From an uncultured Oscillospiraceae bacterium (lineage in GTDB: Bacteria > Bacillota > Clostridia > Oscillospirales > Oscillospiraceae), in contig CAKTQM010000003.1 in the NCBI GenBank assembly GCA_934597125.1, positions 1-64,000 of the forward strand: a DNA stretch of 64,000 nucleotides, given 5' to 3'. Positions 33,499-43,303 of this stretch are shown here, in pieces (within the stretch, counting starts at the first letter, position 1; every line of letters begins with the position of its first letter). Made by a program: the position numbers and the translations under genes. The notes under the pieces were generated by a model. It was not told the origin of the DNA. It searched no databases and saw nothing but the letters and a program-made list of their open reading frames with translations.

Positions 33499-34536
33499 AT
33501 GAGCAAACAAATGAACATCGGCGGCGTGGTTATCGGCGGTGGCGCGCCTGTAGCCATCCAGTCCATGTGCAGCACCGCCACCGAGGATGTGGCCGCCACC
33601 GTGGCCCAGATCCTGCGTCTGGAGCGCTCGGGCTGCCAGATCATCCGCGTGGCTGTGCCCACCATGGAGGCCGCCGCCGCCATCGGGGCCATCAAAAAGG
33701 CCATCCACATCCCGCTGGTGGCGGATATCCACTTCGACTACCGCCTTGCCCTGCGCTGCGCGGCGGAGGGGGTGGATAAAATCCGCATCAACCCCGGCAA
33801 CATCGGCTCTCATGAGCGGGTGCGGGCGGTGGCGGAGGCGTGCCGTGCGCATCGCATCCCCATCCGCATCGGCGTCAACGGCGGCTCGCTGGAAAAGCCC
33901 CTTCTTGAGAAGTACGGCGGCGTCACCGCCCAGGCGCTGGCAGACAGCGCCATGGGCCACGTGCGGCTTTTGAACGACTGCGGCTTTGACGACATCTGCC
34001 TGTCGGTGAAATGCTCCCACGTGCCCACCAATATGGCGGCCTATACCCTGCTGTCCCGGCAGACGAACTATCCCCTGCACCTGGGTGTCACCGAGGCGGG
34101 CACGCCGGAGATGGGCGTGCTGAAATCCGCCATCGGCATCGGCGGGCTGCTGTGTCAGGGCATCGGCGACACCATCCGCGTCAGCCTGACCGCCGATCCG
34201 GAGGAGGAGGTCATCGCCGCCAAGCGCATCCTGCAGGCGGCGGGCATCCGCAAATCCGGCCCCGACCTGATCTCCTGCCCCACCTGCGGCAGGACGAAGT
34301 ACGACATGATCCCCATTGCGCGGGAGGTGGAGCACCGCCTCCGGGGCTGCGCCAAACCCATCACCGTGGCGGTGATGGGCTGCGCCGTCAACGGCCCGGG
34401 CGAGGCGCGCTGCGCCGATGTGGGCATCGCCGGCGGCGACGGCGAGGGCCTGCTGTTCCGCAGGGGCGAGATCCTCCGCAAAGTCCCCCAGGACAAGCTG
34501 GTGGACGCCCTGATGGCGGAGATTGAGAAATTATAA
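33499..34536 (+). CDS. ispG: 4-hydroxy-3-methylbut-2-enyl diphosphate synthase
   Basis: A 345-residue 4Fe-4S enzyme of the MEP pathway (MEcPP to HMBPP). The N-terminal TIM barrel has IQSMCSTATEDV near residue 19, VADIHFDYRLAL near 75, KIRINPGNIG near 95 and LGVTEAG near 195. The C-terminal cluster domain has SCPTCGR near 257 and AVMGCAVNGPGEA near 291, giving three Cys ligands plus Glu. AGGGGGAGGTG precedes the ATG at 33499, 14 bases after rseP. Confidence 0.96.
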   Translation: MSKQMNIGGVVIGGGAPVAIQSMCSTATEDVAATVAQILRLERSGCQIIRVAVPTMEAAAAIGAIKKAIHIPLVADIHFDYRLALRCAAEGVDKIRINPGNIGSHERVRAVAEACRAHRIPIRIGVNGGSLEKPLLEKYGGVTAQALADSAMGHVRLLNDCGFDDICLSVKCSHVPTNMAAYTLLSRQTNYPLHLGVTEAGTPEMGVLKSAIGIGGLLCQGIGDTIRVSLTADPEEEVIAAKRILQAAGIRKSGPDLISCPTCGRTKYDMIPIAREVEHRLRGCAKPITVAVMGCAVNGPGEARCADVGIAGGDGEGLLFRRGEILRKVPQDKLVDALMAEIEKL

Positions 34537-34547
34537 GGTGGTATCGT

Positions 34548-37500
34548 ATGACGGACAAACTCCCGTTTTTTGATTTTTTTGACCGCTTTGTGCCGCCCCG
34601 TGAGCTGCGGCTGCTGCTGCACGACGCGGCGGTGACCGGCGGCGTGCTGAATCGGGCCGAGCGCACCATGGATCTGGAGATCCAGACCGGTGAGCCCCTG
34701 CCCGACGTGGCGGTGGAGACGCTGCGCCAACTTCTGATGCAGACCTACGGCCTGCGCCAGCTGCGCATCGTGGCCCACACCGTCCGCCCCGGCAAAAAGG
34801 CCAAGGAGGTGCTGATGGGCAAGCCCATCAAGGGCAAGGCCATCCCCATGGTGGATCTGAACCCCAAAATGGGCGCCATCGTGCTGGAGGGCAGAGTCTT
34901 TGCCGCCGAGCTGTATGAGACCCGCCGCCCGGGGCTGTGGTGCCTGACCTTTGACATGACCGACAACCGCGGCAGCGTCACCATCCGCAAATACATGGAG
35001 GAGGCCGAGGCCAAGCCCCTGAACGGCCAGATCAAGGCTGGCATGTGGCTGCGGGTGCAGGGCATCGTGGAGCTGACCCGCGACGGCCGCGATCTGCAGC
35101 TGCGCCCCCTGAACATCACCAAGATCGGCCACGAGGGCCGCAAGGACACCAACCCCGAAAAGCGGGTGGAGCTGCATCTCCACACCCGCATGTCCAACAT
35201 GGACGCCCTGACCGACACCGAATCGGTCATCAAGCAGGCCATCGACTGGGGCCATCCCGCCATCGCCATCACCGACCACGGCGTGGCCCAGTCCTTCCCC
35301 GACGCCTGGCACACCGCCAAGGGCAAAATCAAGATCCTCTACGGCATTGAGGGCTACTTTGTCAACAATCTGGACGACCGCGTGGCCGTACACGGCTATC
35401 AGGATCAGCCCTTCGACAGCGAGATCGTCTGCTTCGATATCGAGACCACCGGATTGAAGGTCACCACCGAGGCCATCACCGAGATCGGCGCCGTGGTGCT
35501 GAAAAACGGCCAGATCACCGAGAAGTTCCAGACCTTTGTCAATCCTCAGCGCCGCCTGACGCCGGAGATCATCGGCCTGACCGGCATCACCGACGCCATG
35601 CTGGCCGACGCGCCGTCCCTGAAGGACGCCTTGACGGCCTTCCTGCAATTCGTGAACGGCCGCCCGCTGGCGGCCCACAACGCCCCCTTCGACATCGGCT
35701 TCATCCGCGCCGGCTGCGAAAAGGTGGGCCTGCCCTTCGATCCCACGTATATCGACTCTCTCATTCTGGCCCAGAATCTGCTGCCGGAGCTGCACAAGTA
35801 CAAGCTGGATATCGTGGCGGATTATCTGGATCTGCCCGCCTTCAACCACCACCGCGCCAGCGACGACGCGGGGATGGTGGCCTATATGCTGGTGCCCTTC
35901 TTCCAGAAGATGCGCGACGAGCTGCACATCGACCGGCTGCAGCAGATCAACAACGAAATGGCTAAGCTGCGGCCCCAGAGCAGCAAGTCCAACCGCTTCC
36001 CCAAGCACATCATCATTCTGGCGAAAAACAAGCTGGGGCTGAAGCACCTGTATCAGCTGATCACCGCCTCCAACCTGCAGTATTTCCATCGGGTGCCCAC
36101 CATCCCCAAGACGGAGCTGTCCGCCCACCGGGAGGGGCTTATCATCGGCTCGGCCTGCGAGGCGGGCGAGCTGTTCCGCGCCGTGGCCGACCACCGCGAG
36201 TGGGCGGAGCTGAAACGCATCGCCGGCTTTTACGACTATCTGGAAATCCAGCCGGTGTGCAACAACATGTTCATGCTGCGCAACGGCGACGTGCAGTCGG
36301 TGGAGGAGCTGCGGGAGTTCAACCGCACCATCGTCAAGCTGGGCGAGGAGCTGGGCAAGCCCGTCTGCGCCACCGGCGACGTGCATTTTCAGGAGCCGGA
36401 GGACGAGGTCTACCGCCACATTCTGCTGGCCAGCAAGAAATTCTCCGACGCCGACGCCCCCCTGCCCATCTATTTCAAAACCACCACCGAGATGCTGGAG
36501 GAATTCTCCTATCTGGGCGAGGAAAAGGCGCGGGAGGTGGTGATCACCAACCCCCGCCACATCGCCGATCTGGTGGAGGAGATCGAGCTGCTGCCCCCCG
36601 GCCAGCTGTTCCCGCCCCGGCTGGAAAACTCCGAGCAGGAGCTGAACAACATGGTCTGGGCCAAGTGCCACGCCATGTACGGCGAAAATCCCCCCCAGCT
36701 GATCGTGGATCGCCTGAACGTGGAGCTGGGCAGCATTCTGGGCAAATACGACGTGGTGTACATGTCCGCCCAGAAGCTGGTGCAGCGGAGTCTGGAAAAC
36801 GGCTATCTGGTGGGTTCACGAGGCTCCGTGGGCTCCTCGCTGGTTGCCTATATGTCCGGCATCACCGAGGTCAATTCCCTGCCGCCCCACTACTACTGTC
36901 CCCAGTGCCAGTACGTGGAGTTCCAGAGCGATCCCCAGTACGGCTGCGGCGCGGACATGCCCGACAAGGTCTGTCCCCGGTGCGGCGCAAAGCTGAAAAA
37001 GGACGGCTTTGACATCCCCTTTGAAACCTTTCTGGGCTACGGCGGCGGCAAGGTGCCGGATATCGACCTGAATTTCTCCGGCGAATATCAGGCCCGCGCC
37101 CACCGCCACGCCATCGAGATGTTCGGCAAGACTCAGGTGTTCCGCGCCGGCACCATCGGCACCCTGGCGGAGAAGACCGCCTTCGGCATGGTGAAAAAGT
37201 ATCTGGAGGAGAAGGGCGAGACCGCCTCCAACGCCGAGATGAACCGGCTGACACAGGGCTGCGTGGGCGTGCGCCGCACCACGGGCCAGCATCCGGGCGG
37301 TCTGGTGGTGGTGCCCGACGACATGGACGTGGAGGACTTCACCGCCGTGCAGCACCCCGCCGACGACGCCGGCAGCGACACCGTCACCACCCATTTTGAA
37401 TACCACTGTATGGAGGACAACCTGCTGAAGCTGGACATGCTGGGCCACGATGACCCCACCATGATCAAGTACATGGAGGATCTCACCGGCGTCAACGCCC

Positions 37501-38492
37501 GCCAGATCCCGCTGGACGACCCCGACACCATGTCCATCTTCATCTCCTCCAAAGTTCTGGGTTATGAAAACGACGAGATCTTAGGCCCCACCGGCGCCGT
37601 GGCGATTCCTGAGTTCAACACCCGCTTCACCCGCCAGATGCTGGTGGACACCCAGCCCACCAACTTCAACACGCTGGTGCGCCTGTCCGGCTTCTCCCAC
37701 GGCACCGATGTGTGGCTGGGCAACGCCCGCGACCTGATCGTCAGCGGCACCGCCACCGTTCTGGAAACCGTGGGCTGCCGCGACGATATCATGCTGTATC
37801 TGATCTCCATGGGCCTCGACCCCAAGATGAGCTTCAAGATCATGGAGGCCGTCCGCAAGGGCAAGGTGAAAAAGGGCGGCTTCTCCGAGGGCTGGGAGGA
37901 GGCCATGCGGGAGCATCAGGTGCCCGACTGGTACATCGGCTCTCTGGCTAAGATCGGCTATCTGTTCCCCAAGGCCCACGCCGTGGCCTACGTGATGATG
38001 GCCTTCCGCATCGCCTGGTTCAAGGTACACCGCCCCCTGGCCTTCTACGCCACCTTCTTCTCCATCCGCGCCAAGGCCTTTGACGCCGAGTACTGCTGCG
38101 CCGGCATCGACGCCGTCCGCCGCAAGATCCGCGAGATCGAGAACAACAAGGACGCCACCAACGTGGAGCAGGATCTGATGGTGACGCTGGAGGTCTGCTA
38201 CGAGTTCTATCTCCGCGGCTTCCACTTCGATACCATCAACATCTACGAATCCGACGCCACCCACTTCCGCATCATGGGGGAGGATGCCCTGCTGCCCCCC
38301 TTCACCTCCGTCCACGGTCTGGGCGAGGCGGCGGCGCTGGCTACCGTGGAGCAGCGGCAGGGACACGAATTCATCTCCATTGAGGAATTCGCCATGACCT
38401 GCAATAAGCTCAGCAAGACCCACATCGAGCAGTTAAGGGCTCTGGGCGCCTTCGCCGGTCTGCCGGAGACCAGCCAGGTCAGCCTGTTTTAA
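34548..38492 (+). CDS. polC: DNA polymerase III alpha subunit, PolC type
   Basis: A 1314-residue Gram-positive replicase. In order: a short N-terminal region, an OB domain (about 110-200), a PHP domain (ELHLHTRMSNMDA at 207) split by a DEDD 3'-5' exonuclease (CFDIETTGL near 295, HNAPFDIGF near 380), a zinc-binding CPQC...CPRC motif (about 784-820), and the polymerase core with PDIDLNFSG near 838 holding catalytic Asp residues and GTIGTLAEKTAFGMVKKY near 868. It is somewhat shorter than Bacillus PolC (over 1400 residues), mainly at the N-terminus. It is the last gene of the cluster and ends at a terminator. Confidence 0.97.
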   Translation: MTDKLPFFDFFDRFVPPRELRLLLHDAAVTGGVLNRAERTMDLEIQTGEPLPDVAVETLRQLLMQTYGLRQLRIVAHTVRPGKKAKEVLMGKPIKGKAIPMVDLNPKMGAIVLEGRVFAAELYETRRPGLWCLTFDMTDNRGSVTIRKYMEEAEAKPLNGQIKAGMWLRVQGIVELTRDGRDLQLRPLNITKIGHEGRKDTNPEKRVELHLHTRMSNMDALTDTESVIKQAIDWGHPAIAITDHGVAQSFPDAWHTAKGKIKILYGIEGYFVNNLDDRVAVHGYQDQPFDSEIVCFDIETTGLKVTTEAITEIGAVVLKNGQITEKFQTFVNPQRRLTPEIIGLTGITDAMLADAPSLKDALTAFLQFVNGRPLAAHNAPFDIGFIRAGCEKVGLPFDPTYIDSLILAQNLLPELHKYKLDIVADYLDLPAFNHHRASDDAGMVAYMLVPFFQKMRDELHIDRLQQINNEMAKLRPQSSKSNRFPKHIIILAKNKLGLKHLYQLITASNLQYFHRVPTIPKTELSAHREGLIIGSACEAGELFRAVADHREWAELKRIAGFYDYLEIQPVCNNMFMLRNGDVQSVEELREFNRTIVKLGEELGKPVCATGDVHFQEPEDEVYRHILLASKKFSDADAPLPIYFKTTTEMLEEFSYLGEEKAREVVITNPRHIADLVEEIELLPPGQLFPPRLENSEQELNNMVWAKCHAMYGENPPQLIVDRLNVELGSILGKYDVVYMSAQKLVQRSLENGYLVGSRGSVGSSLVAYMSGITEVNSLPPHYYCPQCQYVEFQSDPQYGCGADMPDKVCPRCGAKLKKDGFDIPFETFLGYGGGKVPDIDLNFSGEYQARAHRHAIEMFGKTQVFRAGTIGTLAEKTAFGMVKKYLEEKGETASNAEMNRLTQGCVGVRRTTGQHPGGLVVVPDDMDVEDFTAVQHPADDAGSDTVTTHFEYHCMEDNLLKLDMLGHDDPTMIKYMEDLTGVNARQIPLDDPDTMSIFISSKVLGYENDEILGPTGAVAIPEFNTRFTRQMLVDTQPTNFNTLVRLSGFSHGTDVWLGNARDLIVSGTATVLETVGCRDDIMLYLISMGLDPKMSFKIMEAVRKGKVKKGGFSEGWEEAMREHQVPDWYIGSLAKIGYLFPKAHAVAYVMMAFRIAWFKVHRPLAFYATFFSIRAKAFDAEYCCAGIDAVRRKIREIENNKDATNVEQDLMVTLEVCYEFYLRGFHFDTINIYESDATHFRIMGEDALLPPFTSVHGLGEAAALATVEQRQGHEFISIEEFAMTCNKLSKTHIEQLRALGAFAGLPETSQVSLF

Positions 38493-38494
38493 GC

Positions 38495-38533
38495 GCAAAA
38501 AGCGCCGTCCCTTTTGGGGACGGCGCTTTTTCT
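38495..38533. terminator. Bidirectional terminator after polC
   Basis: A perfect AAAAAGCGCCGTCCC/GGGACGGCGCTTTTT stem with TTTTG loop. It also serves the thioesterase gene on the minus strand. Confidence 0.9.
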
Positions 38534-38539
38534 TCTGTT

Positions 38540-38941
38540 TTACCGCATCCGCGCCAGCTTGTCATTGCATTTCTGCAAAAAACGGGCGTTGTCGATGACG
38601 GCGCGGGTGTGGGTACCCTCGCCGATCAGGCCCTCCGCGTCGCTGGCGGTGACCTTGAAGGTGATCATCTTGCCGTTGGCGCTGACACCGGTGACTTCGG
38701 CGGTGGCCGTCACCTTCATACCCACGGGGGTGGGAGCCAGATGGCTGGAGGCGATCTCCACACCCACGGTGCCTTTGCCCTCCGGCAGTTCCTTCTGGAC
38801 GCACCACATGGCGGCGCACTCCATCAGCCCCATCATATAGGGGGTGCCGAAGACCTCCAGCCCGCCGGAGCCCACGGCCTTGGCGGTCATGTCGGCGGTC
38901 ACGGTCTTTTCCACGGTATAGGTCATGCCCACTTCGATCAT
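38540..38941 (-). CDS. FlK-like hotdog-fold thioesterase
   Basis: A 133-residue hotdog-fold acyl-CoA thioesterase of the fluoroacetyl-CoA thioesterase (FlK) family. Typical segments are VFGTPYMMGLMECAAMWCV near residue 30, where the Thr and Glu match the FlK catalytic pair, and ASSHLAPTPVGMKVTATAEV near 64, where the His matches the third catalytic residue. Physiological substrates in Clostridia are unknown. It begins 14 bases after potCD and probably ends the pot operon transcript. Confidence 0.88.
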   Translation of the reverse strand: MIEVGMTYTVEKTVTADMTAKAVGSGGLEVFGTPYMMGLMECAAMWCVQKELPEGKGTVGVEIASSHLAPTPVGMKVTATAEVTGVSANGKMITFKVTASDAEGLIGEGTHTRAVIDNARFLQKCNDKLARMR

Positions 38942-38954
38942 GTTGTTACCTCCC

Positions 38955-40943
38955 TTAAATACCCAGCCGCGTCCAAAGGTCGTTATAGAACTTCAGCGTC
39001 TGCTGGGGCAGATTGATATACAGCTCGCAGCGCTCCAGCACCTCCGGAGGCGCGGCCATGATGTTGTAGATCTCCTCGTCCAGCGGCTCATCGTACATCT
39101 CCTCGTAATAGGCGGGGTATTCCGCCAGCGCCTCGGCATTGGGGGAGGCGTACCAGATGTAGTCCATGTTGGCAAGGTTGGCGTCGGTTCCGGCGATGAA
39201 GTTGATCCACTCCATAGCCTCGGCCTGGTGCTGGCTGGATTTCAGCACGCACATGGCGTCCACGAACCAGTTGCTGCCCTCGTCAGGCACCACAAAGGCC
39301 AGATCCTCGTTGTTCTCCAGCATGGTGAGGTAATCGCCGGCGTAGTACATGGCGATGGCGGCGTTGCCGCCCTCCATTTTGCCGAAGATCTCGTCCATTA
39401 CGAAGGCCTGGTACACGCCCTTCTCCTTGGCGTCGTAGATCAGCTGGAAAGCCTCCTCCAGCTGGGACTCGTCGGTGGTGTTGATGTCGTAGCCCAGATA
39501 GCACAGGGCTGCCATCAGCGCGTCGCGGGAGTTGTTGATCATCAGCACCTGCCCCGCGTACTTCTCGTCAAACATGGCGCCCCAGCTGGTGATGGGCTCG
39601 TCCACCATGGCGGTGTTGTAGATGATACCCACGGTGCCCCAGGTGTAGGGGACGGTGTACTTGTTCTCCGGGTCGAAGCTGAGGGACTTGTACTGCTCGT
39701 CGATCAGGTCATAGTTGGGGATGGCGCTGTAATCCAGTTCCGCCAGCATATCCTCCTCGATCAAGCGGCCGATCATATAGTCGGAGGGCACGATCACGTC
39801 AAAGTCCGCGCCGCCCATCTTGATGAGGGAGTAGAGAGCCTCGTTGCTCTCCGCCGTCTGGTAGTTGACGCGGATGCCGGTCTGCTCCTCGAACTCCGTG
39901 ATAAGCTCCTCGTCGATATACTCGCCCCAGGAGCACACGTTTACCACCCGATCGGAGCGGGCGGCGCTGCCGGTAAAGATCAGCACGGCCACCAGCACGC
40001 AGGCCAGCGCACCCGCCGTGATCTTTTTCCACATGCCGTTACTGCGCCGCGGTGCGGACGCAGGGGCCGCCGTGCCCTCCCGGTAGTGGGCGTGGTGCTG
40101 GACATGATTCTCACGGATATTGATGATAGCCAGCAGCAAAATCACCGTCACGAACAGCAGCGTGGAGATGGCGTTGATCTCCGGACTGACCCGCTTCTTT
40201 GTCATGCCGTAGATGGTCATGGCCAGGGTGGAGGCACTGGTGCCCGCGGTGAAATAGCTGATGATAAAATCGTCGATGGACATGGTAAAGGCCGTCAGCG
40301 CGCCGGAGACGATGCCGGGCTTGATCTCGGGAATGATGACCTTCCAGAAGGCCTGCATCCAGGTGCAGCCCAGATCCTGGGCCGCGTCCACCAAATTGCG
40401 ATCCATCTGCCGCAGCTTGGGCCCCACCGACAGGATCACGTAGGGGATGTTAAAGCACACGTGGGCGATCAGCAGCGTGCCGAAGCCCATAGTCAGCCGC
40501 TCCGGCAGGACGATGTCGCTCTGAACGCTGTTGACCCATCCGGCAAAGGCGCCCCAACCGTTGAAGAACACCACGAACAGCAGGCACAGGCTGACGCCGG
40601 TGACGATATCCGCGTTCATCATGGGAATGTTGTTGACAGCCATCAGGCTGTTGCGGGCCTTGCGGCGCATGCCGTAAAAGCCGATGGCGGCAAAGGTGCC
40701 CGCGATGGTGGCAATCACCGTGGCCAGCAGCGACACCAGCAGCGTGATATACACACTGTGCATAATAAGCCGGTTCTGGAACAGCTGCTGATACCAGTGC
40801 AGGGAAAAGCCCTTCCACACGCTGGAGCTGTTGCCGGCATTGAAGGAAAAGACGATCAGGATGATGATGGGTGCGTACAGGAAGAGGCCCGTCAGGATCA
40901 TCAGCAGCCGGTCGCCAAAGGAATTGGTTCTTCTCCGGCTCAT
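38955..40943 (-). CDS. Fused spermidine/putrescine ABC permease and binding protein (PotC-PotD)
   Basis: A 662-residue fusion. Residues ~1-275 are a PotC-type permease with six transmembrane helices and the EAA-type loop DAAQDLGCTWMQAFWKVIIPEIKPG near 150. After a polar linker (~280-300) a further transmembrane helix (ITAGALACVLVAVLIFTG, about 305-325) tethers a PotD-type periplasmic-binding domain (~330-662; VNVCSWGEYIDEELITEFEEQTGI at its start). The binding protein is therefore held at the membrane instead of being a lipoprotein. The ATG overlaps the stop of potB. Such PotCD fusions are known in other Firmicutes. Confidence 0.94.
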   Translation of the reverse strand: MSRRRTNSFGDRLLMILTGLFLYAPIIILIVFSFNAGNSSSVWKGFSLHWYQQLFQNRLIMHSVYITLLVSLLATVIATIAGTFAAIGFYGMRRKARNSLMAVNNIPMMNADIVTGVSLCLLFVVFFNGWGAFAGWVNSVQSDIVLPERLTMGFGTLLIAHVCFNIPYVILSVGPKLRQMDRNLVDAAQDLGCTWMQAFWKVIIPEIKPGIVSGALTAFTMSIDDFIISYFTAGTSASTLAMTIYGMTKKRVSPEINAISTLLFVTVILLLAIINIRENHVQHHAHYREGTAAPASAPRRSNGMWKKITAGALACVLVAVLIFTGSAARSDRVVNVCSWGEYIDEELITEFEEQTGIRVNYQTAESNEALYSLIKMGGADFDVIVPSDYMIGRLIEEDMLAELDYSAIPNYDLIDEQYKSLSFDPENKYTVPYTWGTVGIIYNTAMVDEPITSWGAMFDEKYAGQVLMINNSRDALMAALCYLGYDINTTDESQLEEAFQLIYDAKEKGVYQAFVMDEIFGKMEGGNAAIAMYYAGDYLTMLENNEDLAFVVPDEGSNWFVDAMCVLKSSQHQAEAMEWINFIAGTDANLANMDYIWYASPNAEALAEYPAYYEEMYDEPLDEEIYNIMAAPPEVLERCELYINLPQQTLKFYNDLWTRLGI

Positions 40944-41794
40944 AGCATCACCGCCTGTTCCTCGCCCTCGCCGAAGCGGTTCATCACCAGCATGCAGATC
41001 ACCACAATGATCATCATGACAAGGGAGATGGCCGCCCCCAGCTGGGGATTATACGCGCCGCCCAGAAACTGCCGCTCGATCAGGTCGCCCAGCAGCAGCT
41101 CCGTACCGCCGCCCAGCATCCGGCTGATGGCAAACGTGGACACCGACGGCACGAACACCATCGTAATGCCCGACAGCACGCCGGGCAGGCTCAGAGGCAA
41201 AATCACCTTGCGGAACACGGTGACGCTGTTGGCCCCCAGATCCCGGGCAGCCTCCAGCAGCGAGTGATCCAGCTTCACGATGACGGAATAGATGGGCAGG
41301 ATCATAAAGGGCAGGTAGTTATACACCATGCCCAGCACCACCGCCCCCTGGGTGTTCATCATGGAGAAATATTCCACGTTGTTTCCGGTCATGCTGTTAT
41401 ACAGGGCGATGATGCCCAGCTTCTGAAACAGCTGGTTCAGCAGGCCGTGATTCTCCAGAATCGTCATCCAGGAATAGGTGCGCAGCAGAAAGTTCATCCA
41501 CATGGGCAGCATGATCAGCACCATGGCGATCTTCTGGAAGGACGCGCCCTCGCGGCTTAAAAAGTAGGACACGGGATAGCCGATCAGCAGGCAGATGGCC
41601 GTGGCGATCAGCGCCAGCTTGAAAGAGCGGCCGAACACCGCCGCGTAGCTGCCCATCTGGACAAAGTTGTCCAGCGTAGCCCCGCCGTCGGCGTTGGAAA
41701 AGGCGTACACCACCATGATGAGGATGGGAGCCACCACGAAAATGGCCATCCACACCACATAGGGCACGGCGAAACGGGAGAGCTTATTCTTCAT
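40940..41794 (-). CDS. potB: Spermidine/putrescine ABC transporter permease PotB
   Basis: A 284-residue permease with six predicted transmembrane helices and a cytoplasmic coupling loop [27 protein letters not shown] near residue 175. The start at 41794 lies within the acidic 3' end of potA (11-base overlap), and the stop overlaps the potCD start, so the three genes are translationally coupled. Confidence 0.95.
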   Translation of the reverse strand: MKNKLSRFAVPYVVWMAIFVVAPILIMVVYAFSNADGGATLDNFVQMGSYAAVFGRSFKLALIATAICLLIGYPVSYFLSREGASFQKIAMVLIMLPMWMNFLLRTYSWMTILENHGLLNQLFQKLGIIALYNSMTGNNVEYFSMMNTQGAVVLGMVYNYLPFMILPIYSVIVKLDHSLLEAARDLGANSVTVFRKVILPLSLPGVLSGITMVFVPSVSTFAISRMLGGGTELLLGDLIERQFLGGAYNPQLGAAISLVMMIIVVICMLVMNRFGEGEEQAVML

Positions 41795-42926
41795 CCTCGC
41801 TCTCCTCCTCTTCCAGCTCTGCGCTGGCGTCCGCCAATTCCTCGTACTCCTCGGAGTAGGAGGAGTAATCACCGAACATACCGGAGTATTCGCTCTTCTT
41901 CATAATGTGGAAGCCCTCCGGGTCGATCTTCACGCCGATCCGGGCGCCCACCGGCGAATGGTCGGTGGTCTGGATCAGCCACTTGAAGCCGCGGAAGTCC
42001 ACAATGATGTCGTACTGCATCCCCTTGAAGGTCACGTTGGTGACGGTGCCCACCAGCTGCCCCTGCTCCACGGGCACGATGTCGATGTCCTCCGGCCGGA
42101 TAACCACGTCCACCGGCTCGTTTTCGGCAAAGCCGCCGTCCACGCAGGGAAACTCCTTGCCGTACATCTTCACCACTTTGTCGCGCACCATGATGCCGTT
42201 AAGGATGTTGCTCTCGCCGATAAAGTCCGCCACAAAGGCGTTTTTCGGCTCGTTATAGATATCTTCCGGCGTTCCGATCTGCTGGATGCGGCCCTTGTCC
42301 ATCACCACCACGGTGTCGGACATGGTCAGGGCCTCCTCCTGGTCGTGGGTCACGTAGATGAAGGTAATACCCATCTGCTGCTGGATACGCTTCAATTCGT
42401 TCTGCATATCCTTGCGCAGCCGCAGATCCAGCGCGCCCAGGGGCTCATCCAGCAGCAGCACCTTCGGCCGGTTCACCAGCGCGCGGGCAATGGCCACACG
42501 CTGCTGCTGTCCGCCGGACAGCTGGTCGATGCGGCGCTGCTCGAAGCCCTTCAGACTGACCACGCTCAGCATCTCTGTAACCCGCTGCTGGATCTCCGCC
42601 TCCGGCACCTTGGCGATGCGCAGGCCGAAGGCGATGTTCTCAAACACGTCCAGATGGGGAAACAGGGCGTATTTCTGGAACACGGTGTTGATCTGCCGCT
42701 TATGGGGCGGAACGTCATTGATCCTCACACCGTCAAAGGTCACATCACCGGATGTGGGCGTGGTAAACCCACCGATGATCCGCAGCGTGGTGGTCTTACC
42801 GCACCCGCTGGGCCCAAGCAGCGTGAGGAATTCGGAATCGTTGATGTAAAGATTGATGTTGTCGAGAACCAGCTCGTCGTCAAACGCCATGCAGAGATCC
42901 CGCAGGCGAATTAACTCTTTGGACAT
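41784..42926 (-). CDS. potA: Spermidine/putrescine ABC transporter ATPase PotA
   Basis: A 380-residue ATPase. Walker A GPSGCGKT at residues 38-45, Q-loop, signature LSGGQQQR near 136, Walker [13 protein letters not shown] near 155 and the switch His in YVTHDQ near 192 are present. A TOBE-type regulatory domain fills residues ~240-350. The C-terminus is unusually acidic ([11 protein letters not shown]), and its codons overlap potB. It energises polyamine import together with PotB and the PotCD fusion. Confidence 0.96.
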   Translation of the reverse strand: MSKELIRLRDLCMAFDDELVLDNINLYINDSEFLTLLGPSGCGKTTTLRIIGGFTTPTSGDVTFDGVRINDVPPHKRQINTVFQKYALFPHLDVFENIAFGLRIAKVPEAEIQQRVTEMLSVVSLKGFEQRRIDQLSGGQQQRVAIARALVNRPKVLLLDEPLGALDLRLRKDMQNELKRIQQQMGITFIYVTHDQEEALTMSDTVVVMDKGRIQQIGTPEDIYNEPKNAFVADFIGESNILNGIMVRDKVVKMYGKEFPCVDGGFAENEPVDVVIRPEDIDIVPVEQGQLVGTVTNVTFKGMQYDIIVDFRGFKWLIQTTDHSPVGARIGVKIDPEGFHIMKKSEYSGMFGDYSSYSEEYEELADASAELEEEESEDEE

Positions 42927-43024
42927 TTATCCTCCCCCGTTCATCAGGTAATTTTTCGCCGCTTCTCTCTGTTCCTGCCGGGGCCGGAAACGCCCCGTCC
43001 ATCCCGTCGAAATTTGGCAAGTCC

Positions 43025-43053
43025 ACTATATAGAAAAAAGGGGGGAATGTCAA
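43025..43053 (-). promoter_or_regulatory. Sigma-A promoter of the pot operon
   Basis: Minus strand perfect TTGACA (43053-43048), 17-nt spacer, TATAGT (43030-43025). It gives a leader of about 90 nt with a CGGGGCG/CGGCCCCG-type hairpin. The rest of the 377-bp gap holds repeat B3 and the next gene's promoter. Confidence 0.85.
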
Positions 43054-43094
43054 TATAAATCGAAAAAAGTTGAAGGAACGAAACGGCTATCTAA

Positions 43095-43219
43095 ACGGCT
43101 CCCCTTGCTGCAAGGGGAGCTCTCAGCCCTACGGCTGACGGAGGGGATCAAACAGCAACGGACAATCCCCCAGTCCCGGCTTGCGCCGAGCCAGCCCCCT
43201 TTACACAAGGGGCCCTTGG
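43095..43219. repeat. Family B repeat (copy B3)
   Basis: Inverted ends (ACGGCTCCCCTTGCTGCAAG...CCTTTACACAAGGGGCCCTTG), internal GTCAGCC-type and CGGC/GCCG stem-loops, and central GGACAATCCCCC. It lies between two divergent promoters, pot (-) and the Mbeg1-like gene (+). Confidence 0.8.
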
Positions 43220-43240
43220 ATTTGGTGCCCATCTGCCGCC

Positions 43241-43269
43241 TTGCGCTCCCGTCCAAATTATGCTATGAT
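43241..43269 (+). promoter_or_regulatory. Promoter of the Mbeg1-like gene
   Basis: TTGCGC (43241-43246), 17-nt spacer, TATGAT (43264-43269), 35 bases before the ATG. Confidence 0.7.
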
Positions 43270-43303
43270 ACTGCTACCAATCTTACCCACAAAGGAGAAC
43301 GCC

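Noticed and set aside
34155..36671. An 838-codon minus-strand open frame inside ispG-polC
   Set aside because: It covers the PolC PHP and exonuclease regions antisense. Composition is typical of a GC-rich shadow, and it would cross a gene boundary in the conserved operon.
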